A DNA stretch of 26,967 nt from Candidatus Peribacter sp. UBA6535 (GCA_002436205.1 DJKT01000023.1:1-26967), one strand, 5' to 3'; positions 8,851 through 15,684 are shown, counted from the stretch's first letter. Numbers and translations are program-made. Notes: a model not told the origin generated them from the sequence alone.

Positions 8851-9849
8851 TCAGTCTGCAAGAACCAGTCTTTTGCCAGACATCTGAATCAGATGATCTT
8901 TTTTGAGCGCTGTAATAATACTCTCCAGCCACTGCATATGTTCAGATTCATCCCAGTCGATGCACACGCGCCTGCCGATTTCGGGTATTGTTAATCCTTT
9001 TGATGAATCCCGAAGCTCTTCGACAACTTTTCCACGAAAGATTCTATTGGGAATATGTTTTGATCCAACCATACGCCCGGGTTCGGTTTTCGTATTTCGT
9101 ATTTCGTATTTCGGTACCATATAAGCAGCTTTCATAATCCCCTTTTGGGTCAGAGGGCAAATATCCCATTTAGGACTTCGCTTGGTGCATACTAATGAGC
9201 CAAAATCCATCAGTGCTGCATGCCAGTTTTGAGTATCACCTGATTCAACTGCTATATCTAAGACTTCCCCTGCAATCTTCAAAAGATCACGATCGCTCTT
9301 TTTCCACGTTCCATCAGCATTTTCCGGTCCGATGAAGACTCGATGCAAGATTCTTCTGATATTGGTATCTATACAGGGTGTTGGAAGATTAAAGGCGAAA
9401 TTTCTGATAGCAGCCGCTGTGTAGTGACCAATGCCGGGGAGTGATTGGAGCTCTCTTATCCCTTTGGGAAAACCCGAAGCACGAATATCGAAATCCGAAC
9501 TTTCGTTTTTCGTATTTCGTTTTTCGTATTTTAGAATTTGTTGTGCAGCATCCCGCAACCTCAGAGCCCTGTTGTTGTACCCCATTCCTCGCCAAGCAAG
9601 GATAATATCCTTATTAGATGCAGAGGATAAATCCTTGATAGATGGGAATCTATTCAGGAAATCTTTGTACACAATTTTTACTCGTTCTACCTGTGTCTGC
9701 TGCAGCATAATTTCTGAAACCATGATCTGATACGCCCTCTGGGTATCATCGTTTATACAAAGATCTCTCCATGGCAATTTCCTCTTATGGCGGGCATACC
9801 ACTGCCAGATTTCTTCAACGAAGATACTACTGCGTTCGGATCGATTCAT
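8851..9849 (-). CDS. mutY: MutY-like A/G-specific adenine DNA glycosylase, cluster-less form
   Basis: MutY removes adenine mispaired with 8-oxoguanine. From the ATG at 9849 the protein has 332 residues. It has the catalytic Glu in VSEIMLQQTQ (E46), the HhH motif LPGIGHYTAAAIRNF (about 137-151) and the catalytic Asp in CIDTNIRR (D161). The usual four-cysteine cluster loop reads C221, W228, C231, G237, so two ligands are missing. The C-terminus (about 268-332) looks like a winged helix rather than the usual NUDIX-like domain. Two segments (about 107-127 and 248-257) derive from a TCGTATT-type DNA repeat. I chose ATG 9849 over 9867 because the family N-terminus fits and a TATACT box at 9861-9856 lies between them. 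It stops with TGA, flush with the convergent neighbour. Confidence 0.88.
   Translation of the reverse strand: MNRSERSSIFVEEIWQWYARHKRKLPWRDLCINDDTQRAYQIMVSEIMLQQTQVERVKIVYKDFLNRFPSIKDLSSASNKDIILAWRGMGYNNRALRLRDAAQQILKYEKRNTKNESSDFDIRASGFPKGIRELQSLPGIGHYTAAAIRNFAFNLPTPCIDTNIRRILHRVFIGPENADGTWKKSDRDLLKIAGEVLDIAVESGDTQNWHAALMDFGSLVCTKRSPKWDICPLTQKGIMKAAYMVPKYEIRNTKTEPGRMVGSKHIPNRIFRGKVVEELRDSSKGLTIPEIGRRVCIDWDESEHMQWLESIITALKKDHLIQMSGKRLVLAD
9090..9113. repeat. Heptamer repeat TCGTATT inside mutY
   Basis: Three direct copies of TCGTATT plus TCG lie inside the mutY reading frame. On the coding strand they give KYEIRNTKTE at about residues 248-257, just after the degenerate iron-sulfur loop. The segment is out of character with MutY proteins and resembles a degenerate TTTCGTA low-complexity repeat. 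Confidence 0.8.
9503..9530. repeat. Heptamer repeat TCGTTTT/TCGTATT inside mutY
   Basis: Four alternating heptamers (TCGTTTT, TCGTATT, TCGTTTT, TCGTATT), with degenerate TCG-rich sequence on the far side to about 9480, fall inside mutY. They encode KYEKRNTKNE and probably SSDFDIRASG, an insertion between the AAQQI helix and the FPKGIREL segment before the HhH motif. Confidence 0.8.
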
Positions 9850-9951
9850 AGACACAGTATAGAGCATCTATGAAATGACCTATCTAAGCACAAAAGTCAT
9901 ATATTCTTTACAGAACTTCTGATTTTCTCTTAATTTCATGACCGTAAAGAT

Positions 9952-9980
9952 TTGACTCTATCTTCCTTTCTCACTAGACT
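9952..9980 (+). promoter_or_regulatory. Sigma-70-type promoter of tuf
   Basis: TTGACT at 9952-9957, a 17-base spacer and TAGACT at 9975-9980 form a good -35/-10 pair. The transcript would start near 9987, giving a leader of about 53 bases. A 5-bp inverted repeat (ACTAG 9973-9977, CTAGT 9988-9992) overlaps the -10 and start site. Unlike most genes here, tuf therefore has a real 5' leader. Confidence 0.7.
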
Positions 9981-10039
9981 TTTCCGGCTAGTTGAGGGTA
10001 ACCTCTAAGCGATTTGACCATTTTTTCCAAAACTTAAAC

Positions 10040-11218
10040 ATGGCTGACCAGAAATTTGACCGCAGTAAGACCCACGTTAACGTAGGTACTATCGGACACG
10101 TTGACCACGGTAAGACAACTCTTACGGCTGCTCTCTCTATGAACTTCTCACCAGACAGTGAGAAAAAGGACTTTGCCGCTATCGATAACGCTCCAGAAGA
10201 GCGTGAGCGCGGAATTACTATTGCTACTTCCCACGTGGAGTACGAGTCCGAAAAGCGCCACTACGCGCACGTTGACTGTCCTGGTCACGCTGACTACGTT
10301 AAGAACATGATTACAGGTGCTGCCCAGATGGACGGTGCCATCCTCGTTGTATCTGCTGCAGATGGTCCGATGCCACAAACACGTGAGCACATCCTTCTCG
10401 CACGTCAGGTAAACGTTCCGTACATTGTCGTCTTCCTTAATAAGGTAGATATGGTTTCAGATCCAGAGCTTATCGAGCTTGTGGAAGTGGAGGTACGTGA
10501 ACTACTCAACAAATACGAATTCCCCGGAGACACTACTCCTATTATTCAAGGTTCAGCTCTTAAGGCTACCGAAGGTGACGCAGACAACATTGCGAAGCTT
10601 AAAGAGCTTCTTGACGCTCTCGACTCTCACATTCCAGATCCAAAGCGTGAGATTGATAAAGCATTCCTTATGCCTGTAGAAGACGTGTTCTCTATTAAGG
10701 GTCGAGGAACTGTTGCTACTGGTCGTATCGATCAGGGTAAAGTAAACGTTAACGACGAAGTAGAGCTTGTTGGTATCGGCGAGACTCGTAAGGTTGTTGT
10801 TACCGGTGTAGAAATGTTCCACAAGCTTCTTGATGAAGGTCTTGCTGGAGATAACGTTGGTCTTCTGCTGCGTGGTATTGAGCGCGAAGAGATCCAGCGT
10901 GGTCAGGTGCTTGCAAAGGCAGGTTCCATTACTCCGCACACAGAATTCGATGCTGAAGTTTACATCCTCACCAAAGAAGAGGGTGGACGCCACACGCCAT
11001 TCTTTAAAGGATACAAACCTCAGTTCTACATCCGTACCACAGACGTAACCGGTACTGTAGAACTTCCGGAGAACGTAGAAATGGTTATGCCTGGAGATAA
11101 CGTGAAGTTCAAAGTATCACTTGGTGCTCCTATTGCTCTCGAAGAAGGTACTCGGTTCGCTATCCGTGAAGGTGGCCGCACTGTTGGTGCCGGAGTTGTG
11201 ACGAAGATTAATAAATAA
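10040..11218 (+). CDS. tuf: Elongation factor Tu
   Basis: EF-Tu is the GTPase that brings aminoacyl-tRNA to the ribosome. The 392-residue product has all GTPase motifs: P-loop GHVDHGKT (residues 19-26), switch I RGITIATSHVEYE, DCPGH, NKVD and SALK, followed by beta-barrel domains 2 and 3 ending in RTVGAGVVTKI. An in-frame TTG at 9992 would add 16 residues that do not belong to the family; ATG 10040 gives the normal start ADQKFDRSKTHVNVGTIGHVDHGKT. It heads a translation cluster with rpsJ, a small basic protein, nusB and rnc. Identification is secure. Confidence 0.98.
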   Translation: MADQKFDRSKTHVNVGTIGHVDHGKTTLTAALSMNFSPDSEKKDFAAIDNAPEERERGITIATSHVEYESEKRHYAHVDCPGHADYVKNMITGAAQMDGAILVVSAADGPMPQTREHILLARQVNVPYIVVFLNKVDMVSDPELIELVEVEVRELLNKYEFPGDTTPIIQGSALKATEGDADNIAKLKELLDALDSHIPDPKREIDKAFLMPVEDVFSIKGRGTVATGRIDQGKVNVNDEVELVGIGETRKVVVTGVEMFHKLLDEGLAGDNVGLLLRGIEREEIQRGQVLAKAGSITPHTEFDAEVYILTKEEGGRHTPFFKGYKPQFYIRTTDVTGTVELPENVEMVMPGDNVKFKVSLGAPIALEEGTRFAIREGGRTVGAGVVTKINK

Positions 11219-11232
11219 TATTTCGGGTGTCC

Positions 11233-11260
11233 GTAGAGACGCGCTATAGCGCGTCTCTAC
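11233..11260. repeat. 28-bp perfect palindrome between tuf and rpsJ
   Basis: The sequence from GTAGAGACGCGC through TATA to GCGCGTCTCTAC equals its own reverse complement over all 28 bases. As RNA it would form a 12-bp stem with a four-base TATA loop, 15 bases after the tuf stop. No T-run follows (ACACAAAG), so it is not a classical terminator. It may be an mRNA-stabilising or attenuating hairpin, or a copy of a dispersed REP-type palindrome. Confidence 0.85.
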
Positions 11261-11304
11261 ACAAAGCCCACCCATTTACCCCCTCGTTCATTCCTTTCAC
11301 CGCT

Positions 11305-11733
11305 ATGAATCCTCCAAAGAAACCATCAAAAGGTACGAAAAAGGCTACAGCTGAAAAGTCTGATAAGGATATAGCGGAATCTGCAGTATCAGGCAGTTCA
11401 AAAAAGACAAAAGGAGAGGACAAGAAAGTTCAATCTATCCGCATTCGCTTGAGTGCTTTTGATCATATTGTTCTTGATGAAGCAGCTGCAAAGATCCTCG
11501 ATACTGCAGAACGTAGTGGAGCTGTTGTCCATGGACCAACACCACTGCCAACGAAGATCCGTAAATTTACCGTTCAACGATCTACTTTTAAGCACAAGGA
11601 TGCGCGCGATCAGTATGAAATGCGGACCCATAGAAGGCTTATTGACCTTTCCGAAACTACCTTCAATACCATCGAAAGTCTGCAAAGCCTGAGCCTCCCT
11701 TCAGGTGTAGATATTGAGATCAAGATGGGATAA
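11305..11733 (+). CDS. rpsJ: 30S ribosomal protein uS10 (NusE) with N-terminal extension
   Basis: The core from VQSIRIRLSAFDH to the C-terminus (about 101 residues) is a full S10 domain, including GPTPLPTKIRKFTVQRS, the DQYEMRTHRRLIDL segment and the end SLPSGVDIEIKMG. S10 sits in the 30S head and, as NusE, pairs with NusB in rRNA antitermination. With ATG 11305 the protein has 142 residues, about 41 more than usual at the N-terminus, rich in Lys and Ser. An upstream GTG at 11227 would read through the 28-bp palindrome and is less likely. It is not followed by rplC as in the classical S10 operon; instead nusB lies two genes downstream. No Shine-Dalgarno sequence is seen. Confidence 0.95.
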   Translation: MNPPKKPSKGTKKATAEKSDKDIAESAVSGSSKKTKGEDKKVQSIRIRLSAFDHIVLDEAAAKILDTAERSGAVVHGPTPLPTKIRKFTVQRSTFKHKDARDQYEMRTHRRLIDLSETTFNTIESLQSLSLPSGVDIEIKMG

Positions 11734-11745
11734 CCCCACAAGACT

Positions 11746-11931
11746 ATGGCTAAAAGACCTACCCCAAAGAAACGGCGAGCTAAGAGTTCTGGAAGAGCTC
11801 AGCACAGCGAATACCAAAAGAAGCAGATTCGCAGGCTTAAAAACAAAGCCAACTCTCCATTTTCTATAAAGGCTGAAGCTAAGAATAAAAAGAGTAAGAC
11901 GCTTAAGGGTATCACTAAAGTTAAAGCCTAA
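11746..11931 (+). CDS. Small basic ribosomal-like protein, possibly bL32 without zinc cysteines
   Basis: This is a 61-residue, extremely Lys/Arg-rich protein beginning MAKRPTPKKRRAKSSGRAQH. The N-terminal pattern (P.KKR..KS..R.QH) resembles bL32, which often lies near rnc, but the four zinc-binding cysteines found in many bL32 proteins are absent and the C-terminal half is only KKSKTLKGITKVKA-like. It starts 12 bases after rpsJ and ends 13 bases before nusB, so it is surely co-transcribed with translation genes. It could instead be a lineage-specific ribosomal or RNA-binding protein. The gene is convincing; the name is tentative. Confidence 0.6.
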   Translation: MAKRPTPKKRRAKSSGRAQHSEYQKKQIRRLKNKANSPFSIKAEAKNKKSKTLKGITKVKA

Positions 11932-11944
11932 CCCCCCTACTTTC

Positions 11945-12349
11945 ATGGCTCGCAAACGCCATCTCTCACGAATTGCCGTCATGCAGGTGCTCTTTGAACG
12001 CGCACAGCATCGAGGCATTGATGAAAAACAAGCTCTCGCAAAAAATGTTGCAGAGCTCGGAGGAGCTGATGAGGAGTTTTGCTTAGTGCTCTTAGAAGGT
12101 GTTACCACAATGGAGAATGAACTGAGGGCAGAAATAGAAAAACACGCACCAGAATGGGAATTTGACAAGATGGATCCAATAGCACGACCGGTACTTCTGA
12201 TTGGTGCATTTGAGCTACTCCATGCAGACGACGCTCCACCTGCGGTGGTGATGAATGAAGGAATTGATATTGCTAAAGAGTACGGAACAGAAGAGACCGG
12301 CAAGTTTGTAAATGGTGTATTGAATGCGATTGCGAACAATAAGAGTTAG
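11945..12349 (+). CDS. nusB: Transcription antitermination factor NusB
   Basis: NusB binds boxA RNA together with S10 (NusE) to support full-length rRNA transcription. The 134-residue all-helical product has the family N-terminus ARKRHLSRIAVMQVLFE, the central WEFDKMDPIARPVLLIGAFELL segment in two parts (a short join of 10-12 residues each) and the C-terminal AVVMNEGIDIAKEYGTEETG then FVNGVLNAI. Length is normal. It sits between the small basic protein and rnc, separated by 13 and 15 bases, in one operon with its partner rpsJ. No Shine-Dalgarno sequence precedes the ATG (CCCCTACTTTC). Confidence 0.96.
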   Translation: MARKRHLSRIAVMQVLFERAQHRGIDEKQALAKNVAELGGADEEFCLVLLEGVTTMENELRAEIEKHAPEWEFDKMDPIARPVLLIGAFELLHADDAPPAVVMNEGIDIAKEYGTEETGKFVNGVLNAIANNKS

Positions 12350-12364
12350 GCTACACTAAGAGTA

Positions 12365-13054
12365 ATGTCCGCTCAAAGTTTCATCAATCTCGAAAAGACC
12401 ATTGGCATTCACTTCAAAGATAAAGACCTACTTGCACAGGCCCTCACGCACAGAAGTGCAGTCAGGCAGTCGCGAGCCCTTGGTCACAATGAGCGATTTG
12501 AGTTTTTGGGTGATGCCGTACTGGAACTTGTATCAACGGAATATCTTTTTCATATTGGACAAAAAACAGAAGGAGAAATGACTAACCTTCGTTCTGCGCT
12601 AGTTAATAGGGAAAACCTCGCATCAGTTGCAACGGAAATTTCTCTAGGAGAGTATCTCTTTATGAGTAAGGGTGAGGAACGCAGTGGTGGCCGAGAAAAA
12701 GATTCCACACTTGCCAATGCATTAGAAGCGCTGATAGGTGCACTGTATCTAGATCAAGGTTTTGAAATCGCTCAACAGTTTTGCAATGAGTTTATTCTTA
12801 CAAGGCTTCAAGCTCTGCAGGCTGCCGGAAAGCACCGCGATGAAAAGAGTGCCTTTCAAGAAAAATCCCAAGAGTCAGAAGGTGTCACTCCACATTACGA
12901 TGTGGTACAGGAAGTAGGTCCAGATCACGAAAAAATATTTACGTGTGCGGTTTTTATCGGCGAAGAAAAGATTGCTGAAGGAACAGGAAATAGCAAACAA
13001 CGAGCAGAGACGGCAGCTGCATCTGCTGGACTAAAAGCGAAGGGGTGGAGCTAG
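12365..13054 (+). CDS. rnc: Ribonuclease III
   Basis: RNase III cuts double-stranded RNA, including rRNA precursors. The 229-residue product has the signature NERFEFLGDAVLEL (about residues 42-55), a second catalytic region ANALEALIGALYLDQG, and a C-terminal double-stranded-RNA-binding domain (about 160-226, with GNSKQRAETAAA). Length is typical. It is the last gene of the tuf-rpsJ-nusB cluster and ends 3 bases from the convergent Bax-inhibitor-like gene. Identification is secure. Confidence 0.96.
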   Translation: MSAQSFINLEKTIGIHFKDKDLLAQALTHRSAVRQSRALGHNERFEFLGDAVLELVSTEYLFHIGQKTEGEMTNLRSALVNRENLASVATEISLGEYLFMSKGEERSGGREKDSTLANALEALIGALYLDQGFEIAQQFCNEFILTRLQALQAAGKHRDEKSAFQEKSQESEGVTPHYDVVQEVGPDHEKIFTCAVFIGEEKIAEGTGNSKQRAETAAASAGLKAKGWS

Positions 13055-13057
13055 GTG

Positions 13058-13747
13058 TTATCTCCTATCCCCATAAAGCACCAACATAAACCTCAGTACA
13101 TAAAGGAATAGGTTGAAGATATCAAGATAGAGACTGAGGGCTAACATAAATGGGTTCGCACCCATCTTTCCAAGCTTTGCAATGCGTTGTACATCGTAGG
13201 CAGTAAAAATCGCAAAGAACACAACGCCAAATCCTGAGATCGCAAGTTCCATTCCTGTTGTACGCAATGCCGGAACAAAGAGTTGTAAGAGTGAAAGGCC
13301 AATAAGGCCAATGAGCCCGAAAATCATTGCCCTACCTAGTCCTCCAAGATTCCAGCTCGTAGTCCTCGCAAACACTGCAGAGGCACCTGCCATAAAGACT
13401 GTTGATGCAAATGCATTCATGAGGATAGTTCCGCCGTTTGCGTATCCAACAAGTACAGAGAGAATATACGGAGTGATAGTGAAACCCGAAAGCACCGGAA
13501 AAAGTCCGAATAACACGTAGTTAAGAGGGGTCCTGTCCATCCAAAGTCTGGCCGTAAAGATGAGTGCCAGCTCTGCTATCAGAAAAAAGAAGTGGATTCC
13601 TGTATTCATAAGCACTGTCGCAAATTGAATTCCTATAAGAATTCCTACACAAGTCAATGCCAGAGAAATGGCAAATAGACAGTATATTTGGGCTTCTGTG
13701 CTCTTTTGAAGAGTAACGGGTTGGCTTGGGGCTGAAGTGGTCTGCAT
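13058..13747 (-). CDS. Bax inhibitor-1 / YccA family membrane protein
   Basis: The 229-residue protein from ATG 13747 has seven hydrophobic helices and the late motif FGVVFFAIFTAYDVQRI followed by SLYLDIFNLFLYVLR, both typical of the BI-1/YbhL/YccA family. These are proposed calcium-leak or protease-modulating inner-membrane proteins. A longer frame starting at 14008 would overlap the divergent gene and carries no family sequence upstream. The chosen ATG lies 7 bases after a TATAAT box (13760-13755), so the mRNA is probably leaderless. The position next to secretion-like proteins may be coincidence. Confidence 0.9.
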   Translation of the reverse strand: MQTTSAPSQPVTLQKSTEAQIYCLFAISLALTCVGILIGIQFATVLMNTGIHFFFLIAELALIFTARLWMDRTPLNYVLFGLFPVLSGFTITPYILSVLVGYANGGTILMNAFASTVFMAGASAVFARTTSWNLGGLGRAMIFGLIGLIGLSLLQLFVPALRTTGMELAISGFGVVFFAIFTAYDVQRIAKLGKMGANPFMLALSLYLDIFNLFLYVLRFMLVLYGDRR

Positions 13748-13754
13748 AGGTCGT

Positions 13755-13779
13755 ATTATAGTACAAATTCTGGTATAAT
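13755..13779. promoter_or_regulatory. Divergent promoter pair with -10 boxes next to both start codons
   Basis: Minus strand: TATAAT at 13760-13755, seven bases before the ATG at 13747. Plus strand: TGGTATAAT at 13771-13779, eight bases before the ATG at 13788. With a normal 6-7-base gap from -10 to the start site, both mRNAs would begin at or within 1-2 bases of their ATG. The two start codons are only 40 bases apart, so the polymerases would exclude each other. Confidence 0.75.
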
Positions 13780-13787
13780 GAAGCGAT

Positions 13788-14588
13788 ATGCACAAATATA
13801 TCGCCATTGTCGCAGGAATAGTGGCAGCCGCAGCGCTGCCGGATCTTGCTGCTGCACAAAACATCAACCCTTGCCCACTGGGAAACCTTGCATGTCCGGG
13901 AGGGAGTACAGACGTATTTATAGCAAATATTCTTGTGCGAGGAGGTAAATTTGCTTTTGGAGGTGTCCTGTTTGCCATGTTGGTGTGGTATGGATTTAAG
14001 TTAATCATGGGGGCAGATAACGACAGTACAATTTCTGAAGTCTATAACGCCTATGCCTATGCGATGATCGGAACCATTCTCGCTGGAGGCGCATTTACAC
14101 TGGCAAACACCTTTGCGGTACCCGGAAATATTGTCAATCAAGCACCAACAAATACCATTCTCTTTGGTGTGATTACTGCGTTGCGCACAATTCTCTTTAC
14201 AGCACTTCTCTTTAATATGTTCTTCCAAGGATATCGCTTGATTTCCTCTCAAGATGAATCCCAAGTAGAAAAATCAAAGAAGCAATTTATCTACGGAATG
14301 GTTGGTGCTGGTATCGTTATACTGGCAGACAGACTGGTCTTTGCTTTCTCTGGTGTTCAGGTGGGAATCCTCAGTACAGAAGCTATAGGTATTGCTAACT
14401 TTATCGGAACCATTTTGGGGGCATTTGCAGTTATCGCACTCTTTGTAGCAGGCCTTTGGCTGGTGTTTGCAGTCAATGAACAAAACAGTGAGAAAGCCAA
14501 AAAAATTATTATTACCACGTTTGTTGTTCTTGCCATTTGTATGGTTTCGTTAGCGCTTATTCGCCTTACATTCCGTGCTCCATTTTAA
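13788..14588 (+). CDS. Multi-pass membrane protein of three VirB2/TrbC-pilin-like modules (I)
   Basis: The 266-residue protein has a signal peptide (cleavage after about DLAAA) and then three similar blocks. Each block is a hydrophobic helix, a short polar loop and a second helix: loops LIMGADNDSTISEVYN, LISSQDESQVEKSKKQF and FAVNEQNSEKAKKI. This two-helix hairpin with a polar cytoplasmic loop is the plan of VirB2/TrbC pilins of type IV secretion systems and of pilin-like genes frequent in Patescibacteria. Family membership is inferred from the plan, not from a search. It overlaps the next, similarly built gene by one base (TAATG), so the two are translationally coupled. It is probably leaderless. 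Confidence 0.7.
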   Translation: MHKYIAIVAGIVAAAALPDLAAAQNINPCPLGNLACPGGSTDVFIANILVRGGKFAFGGVLFAMLVWYGFKLIMGADNDSTISEVYNAYAYAMIGTILAGGAFTLANTFAVPGNIVNQAPTNTILFGVITALRTILFTALLFNMFFQGYRLISSQDESQVEKSKKQFIYGMVGAGIVILADRLVFAFSGVQVGILSTEAIGIANFIGTILGAFAVIALFVAGLWLVFAVNEQNSEKAKKIIITTFVVLAICMVSLALIRLTFRAPF

Positions 14589-15415
14589 TGTATATCGCTC
14601 CTATTCTTGCCGGCCTACTAGGCAGTGCTACTACTACATATGCCCAGCTTAACATTGGGCGAGATGGCGCTACATATGTTGCAGGTGATCTGGGGGGTGT
14701 TGCATTCGGTGGTTTTGGGGATATTGCAGGTTTTGTTGCGGCAAATGCACTACCATTCGTAAACGGTGTTGCCATTCTGGTCATTATGGTCTCGGGGCTA
14801 CTTGCAGTTGTAGCTCAGGATGAAAACCGAATTTCTACAGCCAGAAAAGTAATGGCAATGGCGTTAATAGGTATTGTACTTATTAATATTGCCGCGCGAA
14901 TCCGTACAGGATTCACAACAGCATTTAACTTTGATCAAGGAGCCAATCCTATTGTAGGGGCAGAGATTATTGGTTCGGAAGTTCGTGGATTTATTGAATT
15001 TGCAGAAACACCTGCTGCCATTATTGCCATTGTGACCATTATCTCTTATGGGTTAAAAGCTTTGGTAGATTACGGAGGAGAACAGGGGCAACAGGCATTT
15101 CGAAAAGCGGTACTCTCTGTATTGATGGGTATTTTGATCATCACTATCAAATTTATTGTTGCCGGTGCCATTGTCACAGGTGACCCATCTGGACTCATCA
15201 ATCCTGCCGTGGGAACACTCTTTACTATTGTGCAGTACGTAGCGCTTATTGCTGTTGTAGTTATCGCCATTGCTGGTATTTACCTCGTAGTAAATCTTGC
15301 AGATGAAAACAGGGCACAAAAGGTCAAAGCTATTATCATCAGCGTTTCTGTTGGACTGATATTTATGCTTATTATCTCAGGATTGCTCGCAATCTTAATC
15401 GACGGAATATTCTAG
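14588..15415 (+). CDS. Multi-pass membrane protein of three VirB2/TrbC-pilin-like modules (II)
   Basis: The 275-residue product starts at ATG 14588, overlapping the preceding stop by one base; this start gives a proper signal peptide (MYIAPILAGLLGSATTTYAQ). Three helix-loop-helix blocks follow, with loops VVAQDENRISTARKV, VDYGGEQGQQAFRKAV and VNLADENRAQKVKAI. The first and third loops both contain DEN-R and a basic cluster. The plan and loop chemistry match the upstream gene, so the pair are probably ancient duplicates. The likely role is a membrane or envelope-spanning assembly related to type IV secretion pilins; no ATPase (VirB4/VirD4) gene lies in the window. A frame start at 14537 lies inside the upstream gene and was rejected. 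Confidence 0.7.
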   Translation: MYIAPILAGLLGSATTTYAQLNIGRDGATYVAGDLGGVAFGGFGDIAGFVAANALPFVNGVAILVIMVSGLLAVVAQDENRISTARKVMAMALIGIVLINIAARIRTGFTTAFNFDQGANPIVGAEIIGSEVRGFIEFAETPAAIIAIVTIISYGLKALVDYGGEQGQQAFRKAVLSVLMGILIITIKFIVAGAIVTGDPSGLINPAVGTLFTIVQYVALIAVVVIAIAGIYLVVNLADENRAQKVKAIIISVSVGLIFMLIISGLLAILIDGIF

Positions 15416-15431
15416 CTGACCTCACCCCCAA

Positions 15432-15457
15432 CCCCTCTCCTCTCTGGAGGAGAGGGG
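15432..15457. repeat. GC-rich hairpin after the pilin-like pair
   Basis: A perfect 10-bp stem (CCCCTCTCCT / AGGAGAGGGG) with a six-base loop lies 16 bases after the stop of the upstream gene, preceded by CTCACCCCCA. Only a weak T-rich tail follows (AGCTTTGTTAT). It may end the pilin-like operon. The wording CTCACCCCCAACCCCTCTCC is also that of a palindrome I believe is dispersed in many bacterial genomes. Confidence 0.7.
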
Positions 15458-15523
15458 AGCTTTGTTATACAACATTCAAATATAATATCGATATATCAAT
15501 TAATCCATGATTAATCTCCGTCT

Positions 15524-15678
15524 GCCACTGTAGTGTGGACGAAGATCACCCCGCATTACGATCTACTTAGCGACGCAGTGCCCCAAAGGGGTCAAGGAGC
15601 GCACGCTTTGTTCTCTAAATATTTCTTCGTCCACATCAGTGGCAAAGATTTTTGGTTACTTTTCATCGGAAAAGTAAC
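15524..15678. repeat. Putative miniature repeat element with inverted ends and an adjoining hairpin
   Basis: Imperfect inverted repeats at 15524-15545 (GCCACTG..GTGTGGACGAAGA) and 15623-15643 (its near reverse complement) enclose about 77 bases. Next to the right arm lies a perfect 10-bp hairpin, GTTACTTTTC - ATCG - GAAAAGTAAC (15655-15678). The folP-like stop codon (15687-15685) abuts it. No meaningful ORF fits. It could be a non-autonomous mobile or REP-like element, and may also act as the 3' hairpin of the minus-strand gene. Confidence 0.6.
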
Positions 15679-15684
15679 AAGAAG

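Noticed and set aside
9992..10039. TTG start giving EF-Tu 16 extra residues
   Set aside because: EF-Tu begins normally at ATG 10040, and the extra residues do not belong to the family.
11227..11304. Extended start for S10 at GTG 11227
   Set aside because: It would translate through the 28-bp palindrome; ATG 11305 is more likely, though the extension cannot be fully excluded.
13748..14008. N-terminal extension of the BI-1-like gene
   Set aside because: It would overlap the divergent gene's signal peptide region; family homology starts at ATG 13747, which has its own -10 box.
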